Origin: Chitinophagales bacterium
Lineage (GTDB): Bacteria; Bacteroidota; Bacteroidia; Chitinophagales; UBA10324
DNA length: 64,000 bases
Assembly (NCBI GenBank): GCA_019694975.1
Contig: JAIBAY010000004.1
Location: 310,001 to 374,000 of the forward strand
Direction of reading: 5' to 3'
Shown: positions 8,319-17,168 of the stretch, piece by piece
Layout: every line of letters begins with the position of its first letter
Position numbering within the stretch: position 1 is the stretch's first letter
Program-made: the position numbers and the translations under genes
The notes under the pieces: generated by a model
Seen by the model: only the letters and a program-made list of their open reading frames with translations
The model's database searches: none
What the model was told of the DNA's origin: nothing

Positions 8319-8996
8319 TCAAACCTCCGCTTTCTCCAATATCTGCATGGCAGATGAAGTGCCGATACGATCGGCGCCGGCTTCTATAAGCCGGAGCAAT
8401 TGTTCTTTTGTTTTAATACCGCCCGATGCCTTGATCTTTATTTTTTTAGGAAGCAGCCTGCGCATGGTTTCGATCATCTCCACGGTGGCTCCCTGGCCGA
8501 CAAAGCCGGTAGATGTTTTTACATAATCCACTTCTGCCTTTACGGCCAGCGCACAGGCGCGTTTGAGATCACTTTCAGACAATAACCCTGCTTCAATAAT
8601 CAGCTTCACCACTTTGCCGCGCAGGTGCGCCAGCTGCGTGATGCTTTGCAGTTCTTTCAATACATCTTTATCGTTGCCGGAATAAAAAGCACCGAGATTC
8701 ATGACCACGTCCAGTTCGTGCGCGCCATCTTCCATAGCCCGTTTCGCCTCTTCCACTTTGATGTACGCGCTGGAATAACCAAAAGGAAATCCAATCACGG
8801 TAGCAATTTTCACCTGCTCATTTTCAAGCATGGTAAATGCATTACGCACATAGTAAGGCGGCACACACACGGTTGCAAACTGATGTTCAACGGCTTCGCT
8901 GCAAAGCTGTTTGATCTGTTGCAGGGTTGTTTCAGGTTTTAATAAAGTGTGGTCTATTTTAACGGCGATATCAATTCCTTCACGCTTCTTTTCCAT
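8319..8996 (-). CDS. deoC: Deoxyribose-phosphate aldolase
   Basis: A 225-residue class I aldolase that splits 2-deoxyribose 5-phosphate into glyceraldehyde 3-phosphate and acetaldehyde, the last step of deoxynucleoside breakdown. The Schiff-base lysine is K160 in [10 protein letters not shown]. The partner lysine is K189 in [10 protein letters not shown], and the acidic residue is D96 in ELDVVMN. The frame is open to 9065, but the ATG at 8996 gives the normal family length and begins just before the conserved IDHTLLKP. With this start the gene overlaps the 3' end of secA by 17 bases, which suggests translational coupling. No other nucleoside-catabolism genes are adjacent. Confidence 0.93.
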   Translation of the reverse strand: MEKKREGIDIAVKIDHTLLKPETTLQQIKQLCSEAVEHQFATVCVPPYYVRNAFTMLENEQVKIATVIGFPFGYSSAYIKVEEAKRAMEDGAHELDVVMNLGAFYSGNDKDVLKELQSITQLAHLRGKVVKLIIEAGLLSESDLKRACALAVKAEVDYVKTSTGFVGQGATVEMIETMRRLLPKKIKIKASGGIKTKEQLLRLIEAGADRIGTSSAMQILEKAEV

Positions 8997-11900
8997 GACA
9001 GTTTTTATATTTTTTTCCGCTGCCACAAGGGCAAGGATCATTTCTTCCGGTTTTTGCACCCACACGTATGGGTTCTAATTTTCTTGGTTGCTGAGCGTTA
9101 TCCTCTTCACCATTTCCGTTTACATTGCCATTAATATTGCCGGAAGGTGGTGGCACACTACCCATGGCTCCGCGTCCTTCACGCATCCTGCTATAATCCG
9201 TTTTTTCCTGCACCCTTGCCTGGTTCACCTGTTGCGCCGGCTGATTGGGCAAGCCTGCCTTAAAGAGGAAGGATACCACTTCACGGTTGATTTCTCCCAT
9301 CATCTTTTTAAACAGCTCAAAGGCCTCGAACTTATAGATCAGTAACGGGTCTTTCTGTTCATACACGGCGTTCTGAACGGATTGTTTCAGGTCATCCAGT
9401 TGTCGCAGGTTTTCTTTCCACGCATCATCAATGAATGAAAGTGTGATGGCGCGTTCAAACGATTTGATTACTTCGCGGCTGCCGGATTCGTACGCCTTTT
9501 TCAGGTTGGTGACGATCTGCATGCCACGGATTCCATCGGTAAACGGCACCACGATGTTTTCAATGGTTTCGCCTCGGTTCACATATACATCTTTGATCAC
9601 CGGGCTGATGGTGTCTGCCAGGTGCTGCATCTTACGCTTATAGACTTCCGTTACTTCTTCATATAAACGTTGTGCTAAATCGGCTGCCTTTTTCCCCTTG
9701 AAATCTTCCGCCGTTATCTGTGTATCGGTGGAAAGGAATCGTATCACATCAAACTTAAAGGCTTCAAAATCGCTGGCGTCCTGGTGTTGCACGGTAAGTT
9801 CTTCACAAAGATCAAACACCATGTTGTTGAGGTCGTATGACAGGCGTTCTCCAAACAATGCATGCCGGCGCTTCTTGTAAATCACTTCACGCTGTGCATT
9901 CATCACATCATCATACTCGAGCAGGCGTTTGCGGATGCCGAAGTTGTTTTCTTCCACTTTTTTCTGCGCCCGCTCAATAGATTTTGTGATCATCGAATGT
10001 TGAATCACTTCACCTTCCTTGTATCCAAACCGGTCCATGAAACCGGCAATACGGTCGCTGCCAAACAAACGCATCAGGTCGTCTTCCAGCGAAACAAAAA
10101 ACTGTGTTGTTCCCGGATCGCCCTGTCGTCCCGCGCGCCCGCGCAGCTGCCTGTCGACACGGCGGGCTTCATGGCGCTCGGTACCTATAATGGCGAGGCC
10201 GCCGGCTTCTTTAACACCCGGGCCAAGTTTAATATCCGTACCACGACCGGCCATATTGGTAGCAATGGTAACAGCGCCGGGCAGGCCGGCTTCCGCAACG
10301 ATCTCGGCTTCCCGCTGATGTTGCTTGGCATTTAAGACATTGTGTTTGACGTTTTTGAATTTCAGCATGCGGGAAAGCAGTTCGGAAACCTCCACATTGG
10401 TGGTACCCACGAGCACCGGCCTGCCTGCTTTGCTGAGCTTCATGATCTCATCAATCACGGCATTATATTTCTCACGCTTGGTTTTGTAAACGAGGTCCTG
10501 TTCATCTTTACGGATCATCTCCACGTTGGTGGGAATCACCACCACATCCAGTTTGTAAATAGACCAGAATTCACCGGCTTCGGTTTCCGCAGTACCGGTC
10601 ATACCACTTAATTTATGATACATGCGGAAATAATTCTGCAGCGTAACCGTGGCGAATGTCTGCGTGGCGGCTTCCACCTTCACATTTTCTTTGGCTTCGA
10701 TGGCCTGGTGCAGGCCATCCGAATAACGACGGCCTTCGAGGATACGTCCTGTTTGCTCATCCACAATCTTCACCTTGCCATCCATCACCACATATTCATT
10801 GTCTTTTTCGAAAAGCGTATAGGCCTTCAGCAACTGTTGCAACGTGTGGATGCGTTCGCTCTTGATGGCGAAGTCCTGCATCAGCTGATCCTTCTTCAAT
10901 AATTTTTCTTCCTGCGAAGCGGTTGATTTCTCGATATCGGCAATCATGGCACCTACATCCGGAATCACAAAAAAGCTTTTGTCTTCTCCCGCTTCCGTCA
11001 ATAATTCAATGCCTTTCTCGGTAAGATCTACCTGGTTATTTTTCTCATCTATCGTGAAAAACAATTCCGCATCCGCTTTGGGCATCTCCTTCTGATTGTC
11101 GGACAAGTGGTAGCTCTCCGATTTCAGCATGATGGCCTTGATGCCTTCTTCGCTCATATAGCGGATGAGGTTGCCATATTTTGGCAGTCCGCGGTGTGCC
11201 CGCAGCAAGGCGAGGCCGCCTTCAGTAGGTCCGGCCTTGCCGGCCTCAATCATTTTTTTTGCATCATTCAGAAACTGGTTCACCGCGCGCTTCTGCGACT
11301 CCACGAGCTTGAGTATGCGCGGCTTCATCTGCTGAAATTGCTGGTCTTCACCTTTTGGTATAGGACCGGAAATGATCAGCGGCGTACGTGCATCATCAAT
11401 CAAAACAGAATCCACCTCATCCACCATTGCATAATGCAGTTTGCGTTGCACAAGTTCTTCTTTCGCACGCGACATGTTATCGCGGAGGTAATCGAAACCG
11501 AATTCGTTGTTGGTGCCGTAGGTGATATCGCAATTGTATGCTGCGCGGCGATCCTCCGAGTGGGGCGGATAGTTATCAATACAATCAACGGTTATTCCCA
11601 AAAACTGGAACAGCGGGCCATTCCATTCGCAGTCGCGGCGGGAGAGATAATCGTTCACCGTAACAAGATGAACCCCGAGCCCGCTGAGCGCATTCAGATA
11701 AGAGGGCAGCGTAGATACCAGCGTTTTTCCTTCGCCGGTTGCCATCTCCGATATTTTTCCCTGGTGCAGCACAATACCGCCGATAAGCTGTACATCGTAA
11801 TGCACCATTTTCCAGGTAACAGGCAATCCGCGAACGAGCCAGGTATTGCTGTAAACCGCCTTATCATCGGCTATCGTAATAAAATCTTTTTTGGCTGCCA

Positions 11901-12315
11901 GTTCACGGTCGAGATCGGTGGCGGTAACCGTAATGGTCGTATTTTCGGTAAAACGGCGCGCGGTTTCTTTCATCACCGCGAATGCTTCCGGCAGAATTTC
12001 ATTGAGTATATCTTCCAGCTTCTGATCACGGTCTTTTTCCAGCCCGTCAATCTGCTTGTAGAGCTCTTCTTTCTCATCAAAGGAAACCTCGTCGGTCTCT
12101 GCTTTTTCTTTCAGCGCATTGATCTCTCCGTCGATTTCAGCAATGTGCGCACGGATGCGTTCCCGGAAGGCATTGGTTTTACTGCGTAATGCATCATGGG
12201 AAAGCGATTCCAGTTTTGCATACTCTTCTTTAATCTGTTCAACAATGGGTTCAATAGCACGGACGTCTTTATCCGACTTATTGCCACCTAATAATTTCGT
12301 AATGAAGCCAAACAT
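8980..12315 (-). CDS. secA: Preprotein translocase ATPase SecA
   Basis: An 1111-residue SecA, the motor that drives proteins through SecYEG. The Walker A motif is MATGEGKT (191-198) and the Walker B is MVDEVDS (297-303). The helicase-like second nucleotide domain includes [11 protein letters not shown] and [19 protein letters not shown]. The C-terminus, after a low-complexity Gly/Asn-rich linker, is the zinc-binding [14 protein letters not shown]. The protein is longer than the roughly 900 residues of proteobacterial SecA, as is usual in Bacteroidota, with insertions in the N-terminal and middle regions. It supplies the Sec step needed by all T9SS cargo in this window. deoC overlaps its stop codon. 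The 257-base gap upstream holds a -7 promoter candidate. Confidence 0.97.
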   Translation of the reverse strand: MFGFITKLLGGNKSDKDVRAIEPIVEQIKEEYAKLESLSHDALRSKTNAFRERIRAHIAEIDGEINALKEKAETDEVSFDEKEELYKQIDGLEKDRDQKLEDILNEILPEAFAVMKETARRFTENTTITVTATDLDRELAAKKDFITIADDKAVYSNTWLVRGLPVTWKMVHYDVQLIGGIVLHQGKISEMATGEGKTLVSTLPSYLNALSGLGVHLVTVNDYLSRRDCEWNGPLFQFLGITVDCIDNYPPHSEDRRAAYNCDITYGTNNEFGFDYLRDNMSRAKEELVQRKLHYAMVDEVDSVLIDDARTPLIISGPIPKGEDQQFQQMKPRILKLVESQKRAVNQFLNDAKKMIEAGKAGPTEGGLALLRAHRGLPKYGNLIRYMSEEGIKAIMLKSESYHLSDNQKEMPKADAELFFTIDEKNNQVDLTEKGIELLTEAGEDKSFFVIPDVGAMIADIEKSTASQEEKLLKKDQLMQDFAIKSERIHTLQQLLKAYTLFEKDNEYVVMDGKVKIVDEQTGRILEGRRYSDGLHQAIEAKENVKVEAATQTFATVTLQNYFRMYHKLSGMTGTAETEAGEFWSIYKLDVVVIPTNVEMIRKDEQDLVYKTKREKYNAVIDEIMKLSKAGRPVLVGTTNVEVSELLSRMLKFKNVKHNVLNAKQHQREAEIVAEAGLPGAVTIATNMAGRGTDIKLGPGVKEAGGLAIIGTERHEARRVDRQLRGRAGRQGDPGTTQFFVSLEDDLMRLFGSDRIAGFMDRFGYKEGEVIQHSMITKSIERAQKKVEENNFGIRKRLLEYDDVMNAQREVIYKKRRHALFGERLSYDLNNMVFDLCEELTVQHQDASDFEAFKFDVIRFLSTDTQITAEDFKGKKAADLAQRLYEEVTEVYKRKMQHLADTISPVIKDVYVNRGETIENIVVPFTDGIRGMQIVTNLKKAYESGSREVIKSFERAITLSFIDDAWKENLRQLDDLKQSVQNAVYEQKDPLLIYKFEAFELFKKMMGEINREVVSFLFKAGLPNQPAQQVNQARVQEKTDYSRMREGRGAMGSVPPPSGNINGNVNGNGEEDNAQQPRKLEPIRVGAKTGRNDPCPCGSGKKYKNCHGKEA

Positions 12316-12461
12316 GATAATTCTAATTTAATGTCAACCCGTCACGCCTGACCATCAATTGCAGTACTTGCGAAGTATTGGTTTCAGCAGTTAAAATAAA
12401 TCTGAAACAAACCTTTTTTGCAGGAATCACGAAAGAATCAGCAAGCGATAAAAAAGGAGGA

Positions 12462-12469
12462 CAAAGTTA
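12462..12469 (-). promoter_or_regulatory. Candidate -7 promoter element for secA-deoC
   Basis: The minus strand reads TAACTTTG, matching TAnnTTTG. It would give a leader of about 140 bases before the secA ATG. No clear -33 element is found at the expected spacing. Confidence 0.35.
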
Positions 12470-12572
12470 CTTTAAAAAATCCGACGAAGCGGAATCAAAA
12501 ATGAAACAGAGGCTTGACAAAATATATTCCGAACCGCCGACTTAGACAAGTTGGCAGGAACTAACGTTGGTT

Positions 12573-12899
12573 TTATTTTAATTTCTCATTTTCCCTGTGC
12601 CGGTGCTCATCACGGGTTGATTTTTTTGCCAGGTTTTTCTGAAAGGCTTCGGTGAGATTTATGCCGGTTTGATTGGCAATACAAATCAGGACAAAAAGGA
12701 CATCAGCCAATTCATCGGCAAGGTCTTTTTCCATGTCGGAGGACTTAAATGATTGTTCACCGTATTGCCTTGCCATGATGCGTGCCACCTCGCCTACCTC
12801 TTCGGTAAGCATGGCCATATTGGTGAGTTCATTGAAGTAACGTACACCGGTTGATTTAATCCATTGATCAACCTGTTGCTGTGCATCGGAAAGGAGCAT
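12573..12899 (-). CDS. MazG-like nucleotide pyrophosphohydrolase
   Basis: A 108-residue all-alpha NTP pyrophosphohydrolase of the small MazG-like group, which hydrolyses (d)NTPs, often abnormal ones, to monophosphates. Metal-binding residues are seen in TEEVGEVARI (about 32-41) and in the DELADVLFVL helix (about 62-71), giving the EExxE...ExxD pattern of the family. Single-domain length is normal for MazG-like proteins and much shorter than two-domain MazG. It starts 11 bases after the Rieske/flavodoxin gene ends and so is probably the last gene of that operon; a functional tie to it is not obvious. Confidence 0.85.
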   Translation of the reverse strand: MLLSDAQQQVDQWIKSTGVRYFNELTNMAMLTEEVGEVARIMARQYGEQSFKSSDMEKDLADELADVLFVLICIANQTGINLTEAFQKNLAKKSTRDEHRHRENEKLK

Positions 12900-12910
12900 G
12901 ACAAAATTTT

Positions 12911-14056
12911 TTATGAAGGAAAACCGGTAGTGTTTTTCATGGCCTGCTCCATTGCCGAAGGGGATTCGCTGATGCGCGGCAGCGGTGCTTGCATGTTTTG
13001 CGTGGGCTCATGTTTCACCTGCCTCGAAAGCCGGATGCTGTTATCAATCATTTCTTTCACGGTGCGGTCGATGTATTTCGATTTCGCAAACAGCTGAATG
13101 TTACGGTCCATATCTTCCGCAGTCCAACCCCGGCTCCAGCCAACGAAGCTGAAAGGAGGGAACATGAATCCGATATCAGTGAGAAAGACCATCATCTGCG
13201 CGGCAACAGCCTGTATATTATCCTGACCGCCGGTAATAATCAGCGAAGCCACTTTGTCTTTAATGAGCACCCTGTTCTTCAAGGTGATCTGATTTTGCAC
13301 ACAGTTGAGCCTTTCCACCATTTTATAATAGAGGGAAGAAGCGCTTCCCCAGCGGATAGGAGTGCCAATCAGCACCACATCGGCCCATAAGATCATGGCG
13401 CGGTATACCTCATTCATTCCGTCCTTGACGTGCATTTCAGAAATTGAGCAGGGCCAGGTGCAGGCATTCTGATGCTGAGAATAGTATCCTTCGCAATGCC
13501 GGAACTCCAGGTCGCGCAGCCTTATCATCTTCACCGCGGCCCCATACTCTTCAGCCGCATAATGCAATGCTTTTTCCAGCGCTGCTTCAGAGGTTGAATA
13601 GCGTGGAATACCATTGTTCAGATTGGTGGTGGAAATGGCCAGCACGTTACAGGAATCCGGCGTTGTCTGATAGTGCAGCTTCTCCAGGTCTTCCAGCAGT
13701 TTTTGTTCAGGATGTTCGGCATGCTTCGCTTTTATCACAGGGTGCTCACTGAGATAAATTCTGTCCTGCTCAATTTTTACCTCATACACTGCCTGCTGAT
13801 CATGATATCCCGGAGGTGCACCGCCTGTTTTGATATTGTATTCCCAGCCATGCCAGGGACAAGTGACATACAGGCCGTCGTATTTTTTTTCCACCTTGCC
13901 CAATGCAAGCGGGCCGCCTTTGTGCAGGCAGGCACTGGCCATGGCGGTTATTTTTCCATCGAAATGAAACAAGGCAATTTTGGTAACTCCGATGGAAACA
14001 ACTTTTTGAGATTCCGGCGGAAGATCGGCAAGAGACAAAACATCGATATAATTCAT
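12911..14056 (-). CDS. Fusion of a Rieske [2Fe-2S] domain with an NAD(P)H-dependent FMN reductase/flavodoxin-like domain
   Basis: A 381-residue soluble protein without signal peptide. The N-terminal Rieske domain (1-107) has the cluster ligands C43-x-H45 (ACLHKG) and C66-x-x-H69 (CPWHGWEY). After a linker, residues 136-330 form a flavodoxin-like fold of the FMN reductase type: LAISTT after the first strand, a cysteine-rich loop (C188, C199, C203) and VVLIGTPIRWGSAS as the flavin-binding segment. The tail (335-381) is proline-rich and low in complexity. The most likely role is to carry electrons from NAD(P)H through flavin to the iron-sulfur centre and on to a partner. The neighbouring membrane protein (15023-16057) has its own Rieske domain and is the obvious candidate. 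Domain identities are seen; the electron path is inference. Confidence 0.8.
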   Translation of the reverse strand: MNYIDVLSLADLPPESQKVVSIGVTKIALFHFDGKITAMASACLHKGGPLALGKVEKKYDGLYVTCPWHGWEYNIKTGGAPPGYHDQQAVYEVKIEQDRIYLSEHPVIKAKHAEHPEQKLLEDLEKLHYQTTPDSCNVLAISTTNLNNGIPRYSTSEAALEKALHYAAEEYGAAVKMIRLRDLEFRHCEGYYSQHQNACTWPCSISEMHVKDGMNEVYRAMILWADVVLIGTPIRWGSASSLYYKMVERLNCVQNQITLKNRVLIKDKVASLIITGGQDNIQAVAAQMMVFLTDIGFMFPPFSFVGWSRGWTAEDMDRNIQLFAKSKYIDRTVKEMIDNSIRLSRQVKHEPTQNMQAPLPRISESPSAMEQAMKNTTGFPS

Positions 14057-14157
14057 GGCAGTCAGTTAAGCGAAGTTATTGGCAAAACAACTATTAAAAT
14101 GAATCAGGTGAAGTTACTTTTTCCTTCCACTAATTGTCGGGAAAAGGAAGCCATAAT

Positions 14158-14988
14158 CTATTGATGCAGCAAAGCGATTTGTGTGGATGGATCTGAGTGT
14201 AAAACCCACCAGTCATCCACTTTGGTAAGGTTACCCTTCACCAGTACGGGGAATCCCACGAAAGAAAGGATCTCGTTATTTAAAGCACGCCCGGCTGTGT
14301 CGCGCAGGATGAAAAAGCTTTCTTCGCCTTTTCTGTTCCGGATCATCAGCATTGGCTGAATGCCACCGGCAATGCAGCGGATGGCGCAATCGCTATGCGG
14401 TTTGCCTTCGCCGGGTTTCATGACGCCGAAATAACATTTGGGATCAATAATCTGACCTTGCAAAGTGACTGAATCCATGACCGTAATAACAGGTGCTGAA
14501 ACATCATTGCGTTCTTGCTTTGTCGCCTGTCGAACCTGCAATATGGATTTTTCTTTTTCAGCCAGTTCAAGCAAAGCAACACCTTTGCGGTAAATCAGTT
14601 TGCCCCGCAGTTTAACCCAGAGATCAGCCAGTTGGCCATTATTGCCGGCAGCTACATTTTGTATAATAGGATCGGCGCCAAACTTTCCATAATTCACCAG
14701 CGGAATCGTCTTGACGGTGGGATTGCCATACAGGTCTTTTCCATAAAAAGTCCTGATAGCCGGAAACGGATCAGCGACCAGCACGCCCTGTAATTCCGTT
14801 AATTTATCTTTTTGATAAATACCTGCGGAAAAGCCGCGCTGATTGGTGACAGTGAAAGAGATGGTAAAGTACATGACAACGAGTAATGCAAAAATTACCA
14901 GCCGGATGAATTTTTTGTATTCAACAGGCGATCGTGCATGATAGCCAATGTAAAACTCTTCGGGTTCAGGAGGCTTTTTAAAAAGCAT
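14158..14988 (-). CDS. Membrane-anchored protein with a conserved-looking Cys/His motif, function unknown
   Basis: A 276-residue protein with a short cytoplasmic head, one membrane helix (about 28-47) and a long extracytoplasmic part. That part reads as beta-rich, with repeated LQG or LRG strand patterns at about 66, 127 and 176 that could be OB-like. The striking feature is C185...H198-x-x-C201-x-x-x-C205 inside YFGVMKPGEGKPHSDCAIRC, followed by IAGGIQPML, which looks like a metal or haem site. I do not recognise a named family. It lies between the cytochrome b/Rieske gene (34 bases upstream) and the Rieske/flavodoxin gene (101 bases downstream), in the same direction, so a redox role on the outer face of the membrane is plausible but unproven. 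Confidence 0.6.
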   Translation of the reverse strand: MLFKKPPEPEEFYIGYHARSPVEYKKFIRLVIFALLVVMYFTISFTVTNQRGFSAGIYQKDKLTELQGVLVADPFPAIRTFYGKDLYGNPTVKTIPLVNYGKFGADPIIQNVAAGNNGQLADLWVKLRGKLIYRKGVALLELAEKEKSILQVRQATKQERNDVSAPVITVMDSVTLQGQIIDPKCYFGVMKPGEGKPHSDCAIRCIAGGIQPMLMIRNRKGEESFFILRDTAGRALNNEILSFVGFPVLVKGNLTKVDDWWVLHSDPSTQIALLHQ

Positions 14989-15022
14989 ATGTGTCAGGTT
15001 TGAGGAGTGTCAGATCCATCTG

Positions 15023-16057
15023 CTATGTAATTATCACCGGTTCAACATAAGTGCCTTCAGGATGTGCCTGCGGGTTGACATAGACATTACCATCCACGAG
15101 TTTCACATCATATGTAGCCACTTTTTCTTTAAATGGCGGAGGAGAGCAGCCATCCTGGGGCTGATACTGATAGCCATGCCATGGACAGGTGATGCAACCA
15201 TCCACGATTCTTCCTTCGCCCAAAGGGCCCATCTGATGTTTACAGACATTGGATATGGCGGAAAGTTTTCCGTCGTATTTAAATACGGCAATTCGTTCGC
15301 CATTGGCGCTTATTATTCTGGCACGCGATTCAGGTATTTCGTTTATGTGGCAGGCGAAAAGGTAATCTCCGTCTGAATGCGATGGCGTTTGTGCGTCTTT
15401 CCTAATTTCGGCATAACCTGCGAAAAAATGCAGGCCGGTAAGCCAGCACATGCCAAACAACAGCAATAAAAGAAAGTTGAAATTCTGCTCCAGTTGCATC
15501 ACGCCAAGCATCACATGCATCAACAGTAAGGCATAAGCAACGTATACCATCATGTGTAATGATTTCCAGATGCGGGGCGACAGATTCTTTAACCAGAAAT
15601 CGTGACTGGTGGCTGCCATCAGCATCAGTATCAGCAGGGCGAGAAATCCCAGCACCTGGAATGGAAAGTTGATGAACGAACCATAATGCGTATTGGAGGT
15701 AAACAGGGAAATAAATGGATTTACATTACCAAGCGAATGAAATTGCAGCAAACTGAAAATGCCATGTACGAGGGCGATCAGGAACATGGATACGCCTAAA
15801 TGTCGTCTGTTATAAAGCAGGATGAGGAAACGCTTATCGATTCTTGCGAGCGGTCCGATTGATAAGATGATATGCAGTAAAAGCAGGGCGAGGGTGCCGG
15901 TAGCGCGGATGATGACAGTTTCAACCGTGATGGCAGGAAAAAAATTATAATTGAATGTGATGAACAGTATGAAGTATAATGCAATAAAACTCCATAGTAC
16001 GGCATCATAGATTCGTTTTTGCCGGTTCCATAAAATGCTTTTATAAGATTCACTCAT
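15023..16057 (-). CDS. Ferric reductase-like transmembrane (cytochrome b) protein with a C-terminal Rieske domain
   Basis: A 344-residue fusion. The first 215 residues are about six membrane helices of the ferric reductase/MsrQ type. Histidines placed to bind haem b are H62, H86, H98, H168 and H181, with YNRRHLG and LVHG motifs. The C-terminal 115 residues are a Rieske domain with C272-x-H274 (VCKHQMG) and C291-x-x-H294 (CPWHGYQY). This arrangement suggests transfer of electrons between a soluble donor on the Rieske side and an acceptor across the membrane through haem. The nearby Rieske/flavodoxin fusion may be the donor. MsrQ normally pairs with the molybdoenzyme MsrP; no such gene is here. 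The haem ligands are inferred from position, not proven. Confidence 0.82.
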   Translation of the reverse strand: MSESYKSILWNRQKRIYDAVLWSFIALYFILFITFNYNFFPAITVETVIIRATGTLALLLLHIILSIGPLARIDKRFLILLYNRRHLGVSMFLIALVHGIFSLLQFHSLGNVNPFISLFTSNTHYGSFINFPFQVLGFLALLILMLMAATSHDFWLKNLSPRIWKSLHMMVYVAYALLLMHVMLGVMQLEQNFNFLLLLLFGMCWLTGLHFFAGYAEIRKDAQTPSHSDGDYLFACHINEIPESRARIISANGERIAVFKYDGKLSAISNVCKHQMGPLGEGRIVDGCITCPWHGYQYQPQDGCSPPPFKEKVATYDVKLVDGNVYVNPQAHPEGTYVEPVIIT

Positions 16058-16198
16058 GGCTTCGCTTTACAGTTTTTTTTGAATGATTATCGCTGAATTG
16101 TAAAGTGCAAAATCGCGGGCGGATGAATGATCTGATAATAAAATAGCTGAGCGAATATTCACCACTATTTGAAAGCGTATTATCCTGAATCGTAGTCA

Positions 16199-16627
16199 TC
16201 AAAAATCAATTTCAGCCAATAATGCATGATTAAGCGTATCGGTAACTGTGACGGTGAAAGGCGGAACGATTTCCTTCAGGTTGAACAGGTAGGTGGTCTG
16301 ACCACCCATCATTCCGAGGGTCTTGCGCATAGTCTCCTTTCCATAATTTACATGGTAACTGATGGTGACCAGTTCGGATGCAGGATTGTATTTTGAAATA
16401 TGCACTATCTCCAGCATAGTGCCGCCGGCATAATTTTTTTTGATATTGAATACATACCGTTCACTCACCTGCGACCGGAGCAATTCAGGAAAAGTGAGGC
16501 GCTGTTCATAAAAATCATCACGGGGAAATTGTGGTGCCATCAGATAGGCACTGATGGTGAGGAAAGGTAATATGGCACCTATCACCAGCCAGATGCGGAA
16601 ATGTCTTTTCCTGAGTGGTGCAATCAT
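16199..16627 (-). CDS. Small membrane-anchored extracytoplasmic protein, function unknown
   Basis: A 142-residue protein with a basic N-terminus (PLRKRHFR), one membrane helix (about 12-32) and a beta-rich outer domain of about 110 residues. It contains no cysteines, so it is unlikely to hold a metal cluster itself. Its ATG overlaps the stop of the preceding small membrane gene by 4 bases (ATGA), which points to translational coupling. It is the second gene of the redox cluster and may be an assembly or accessory subunit. I do not recognise a family. Confidence 0.6.
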   Translation of the reverse strand: MIAPLRKRHFRIWLVIGAILPFLTISAYLMAPQFPRDDFYEQRLTFPELLRSQVSERYVFNIKKNYAGGTMLEIVHISKYNPASELVTISYHVNYGKETMRKTLGMMGGQTTYLFNLKEIVPPFTVTVTDTLNHALLAEIDF

Positions 16628-16830
16628 GATGATTGCTTTTTATTAAGGTGTCGCATCAGCAAATAAGGCCACAGCATGGTGCTGGCAGGAATCAATAAGA
16701 GCCGAAAACTGAGTGGTGCACCTTTAGCCTGTTCATCTAATTGTTCCACCCAGCTGAATACAAACAACAGGGCGATTATTAGTCCGGCTGCCAGGTAGAA
16801 TGCCACGATTATCATAAGAACCTGCATCAT
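16624..16830 (-). CDS. Small two-helix membrane protein at the head of the redox cluster
   Basis: A 68-residue protein from the ATG at 16830; the frame is open 16 codons further up but that part looks like leader. Two hydrophobic helices (about 5-25 and 40-58) flank a short polar loop, with LLIPASTMLWPYLLMRH near the C-terminus and a basic tail. Small proteins with an LWPxLL ending are, as I recall, common beside redox genes, but I cannot name the family. It is the first gene of the six-gene set and overlaps the next by 4 bases. Confidence 0.55.
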   Translation of the reverse strand: MMQVLMIIVAFYLAAGLIIALLFVFSWVEQLDEQAKGAPLSFRLLLIPASTMLWPYLLMRHLNKKQSS

Positions 16831-17168
16831 AACTTTTGATGATGTGAAAATTAGCAATAATCTTAACAAACAATACAAAGCGGATGCATCATTTACAAAA
16901 TCATGCGATGGCTGCGATTTGGAGCTGCCAGGTTGATTTATAATTCTCGTGCATTGAAACCGGAAAACCTGACACAGGCAGGCAAGTGAAATAGAAGCTG
17001 CTTAACTTTTTAACAATACAAAATGCGGAAAAGCCAGCTGTATCCCAAAAGCAATCATGCTGTTTGCCCGGAAGGTTGCGTCAATAAGCGAAATACAACG
17101 CGGCATACTTATTCGTTAAACAAAGCAATATAACCGCTAAGAAGCGATGTCTTTGACAGCAAATAGAA
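16831..17168. other. Gene-free region upstream of the redox cluster
   Basis: About 340 bases between the head of the redox cluster and the end of the large T9SS gene. No gene is seen. There is no strong terminator for the T9SS gene and no clear promoter match for the cluster. Confidence 0.45.

Noticed and set aside
11107..12189. 360-codon open frame on the plus strand inside secA
   Set aside because: It is antisense to the conserved ATPase domain of secA, so it is a shadow frame.
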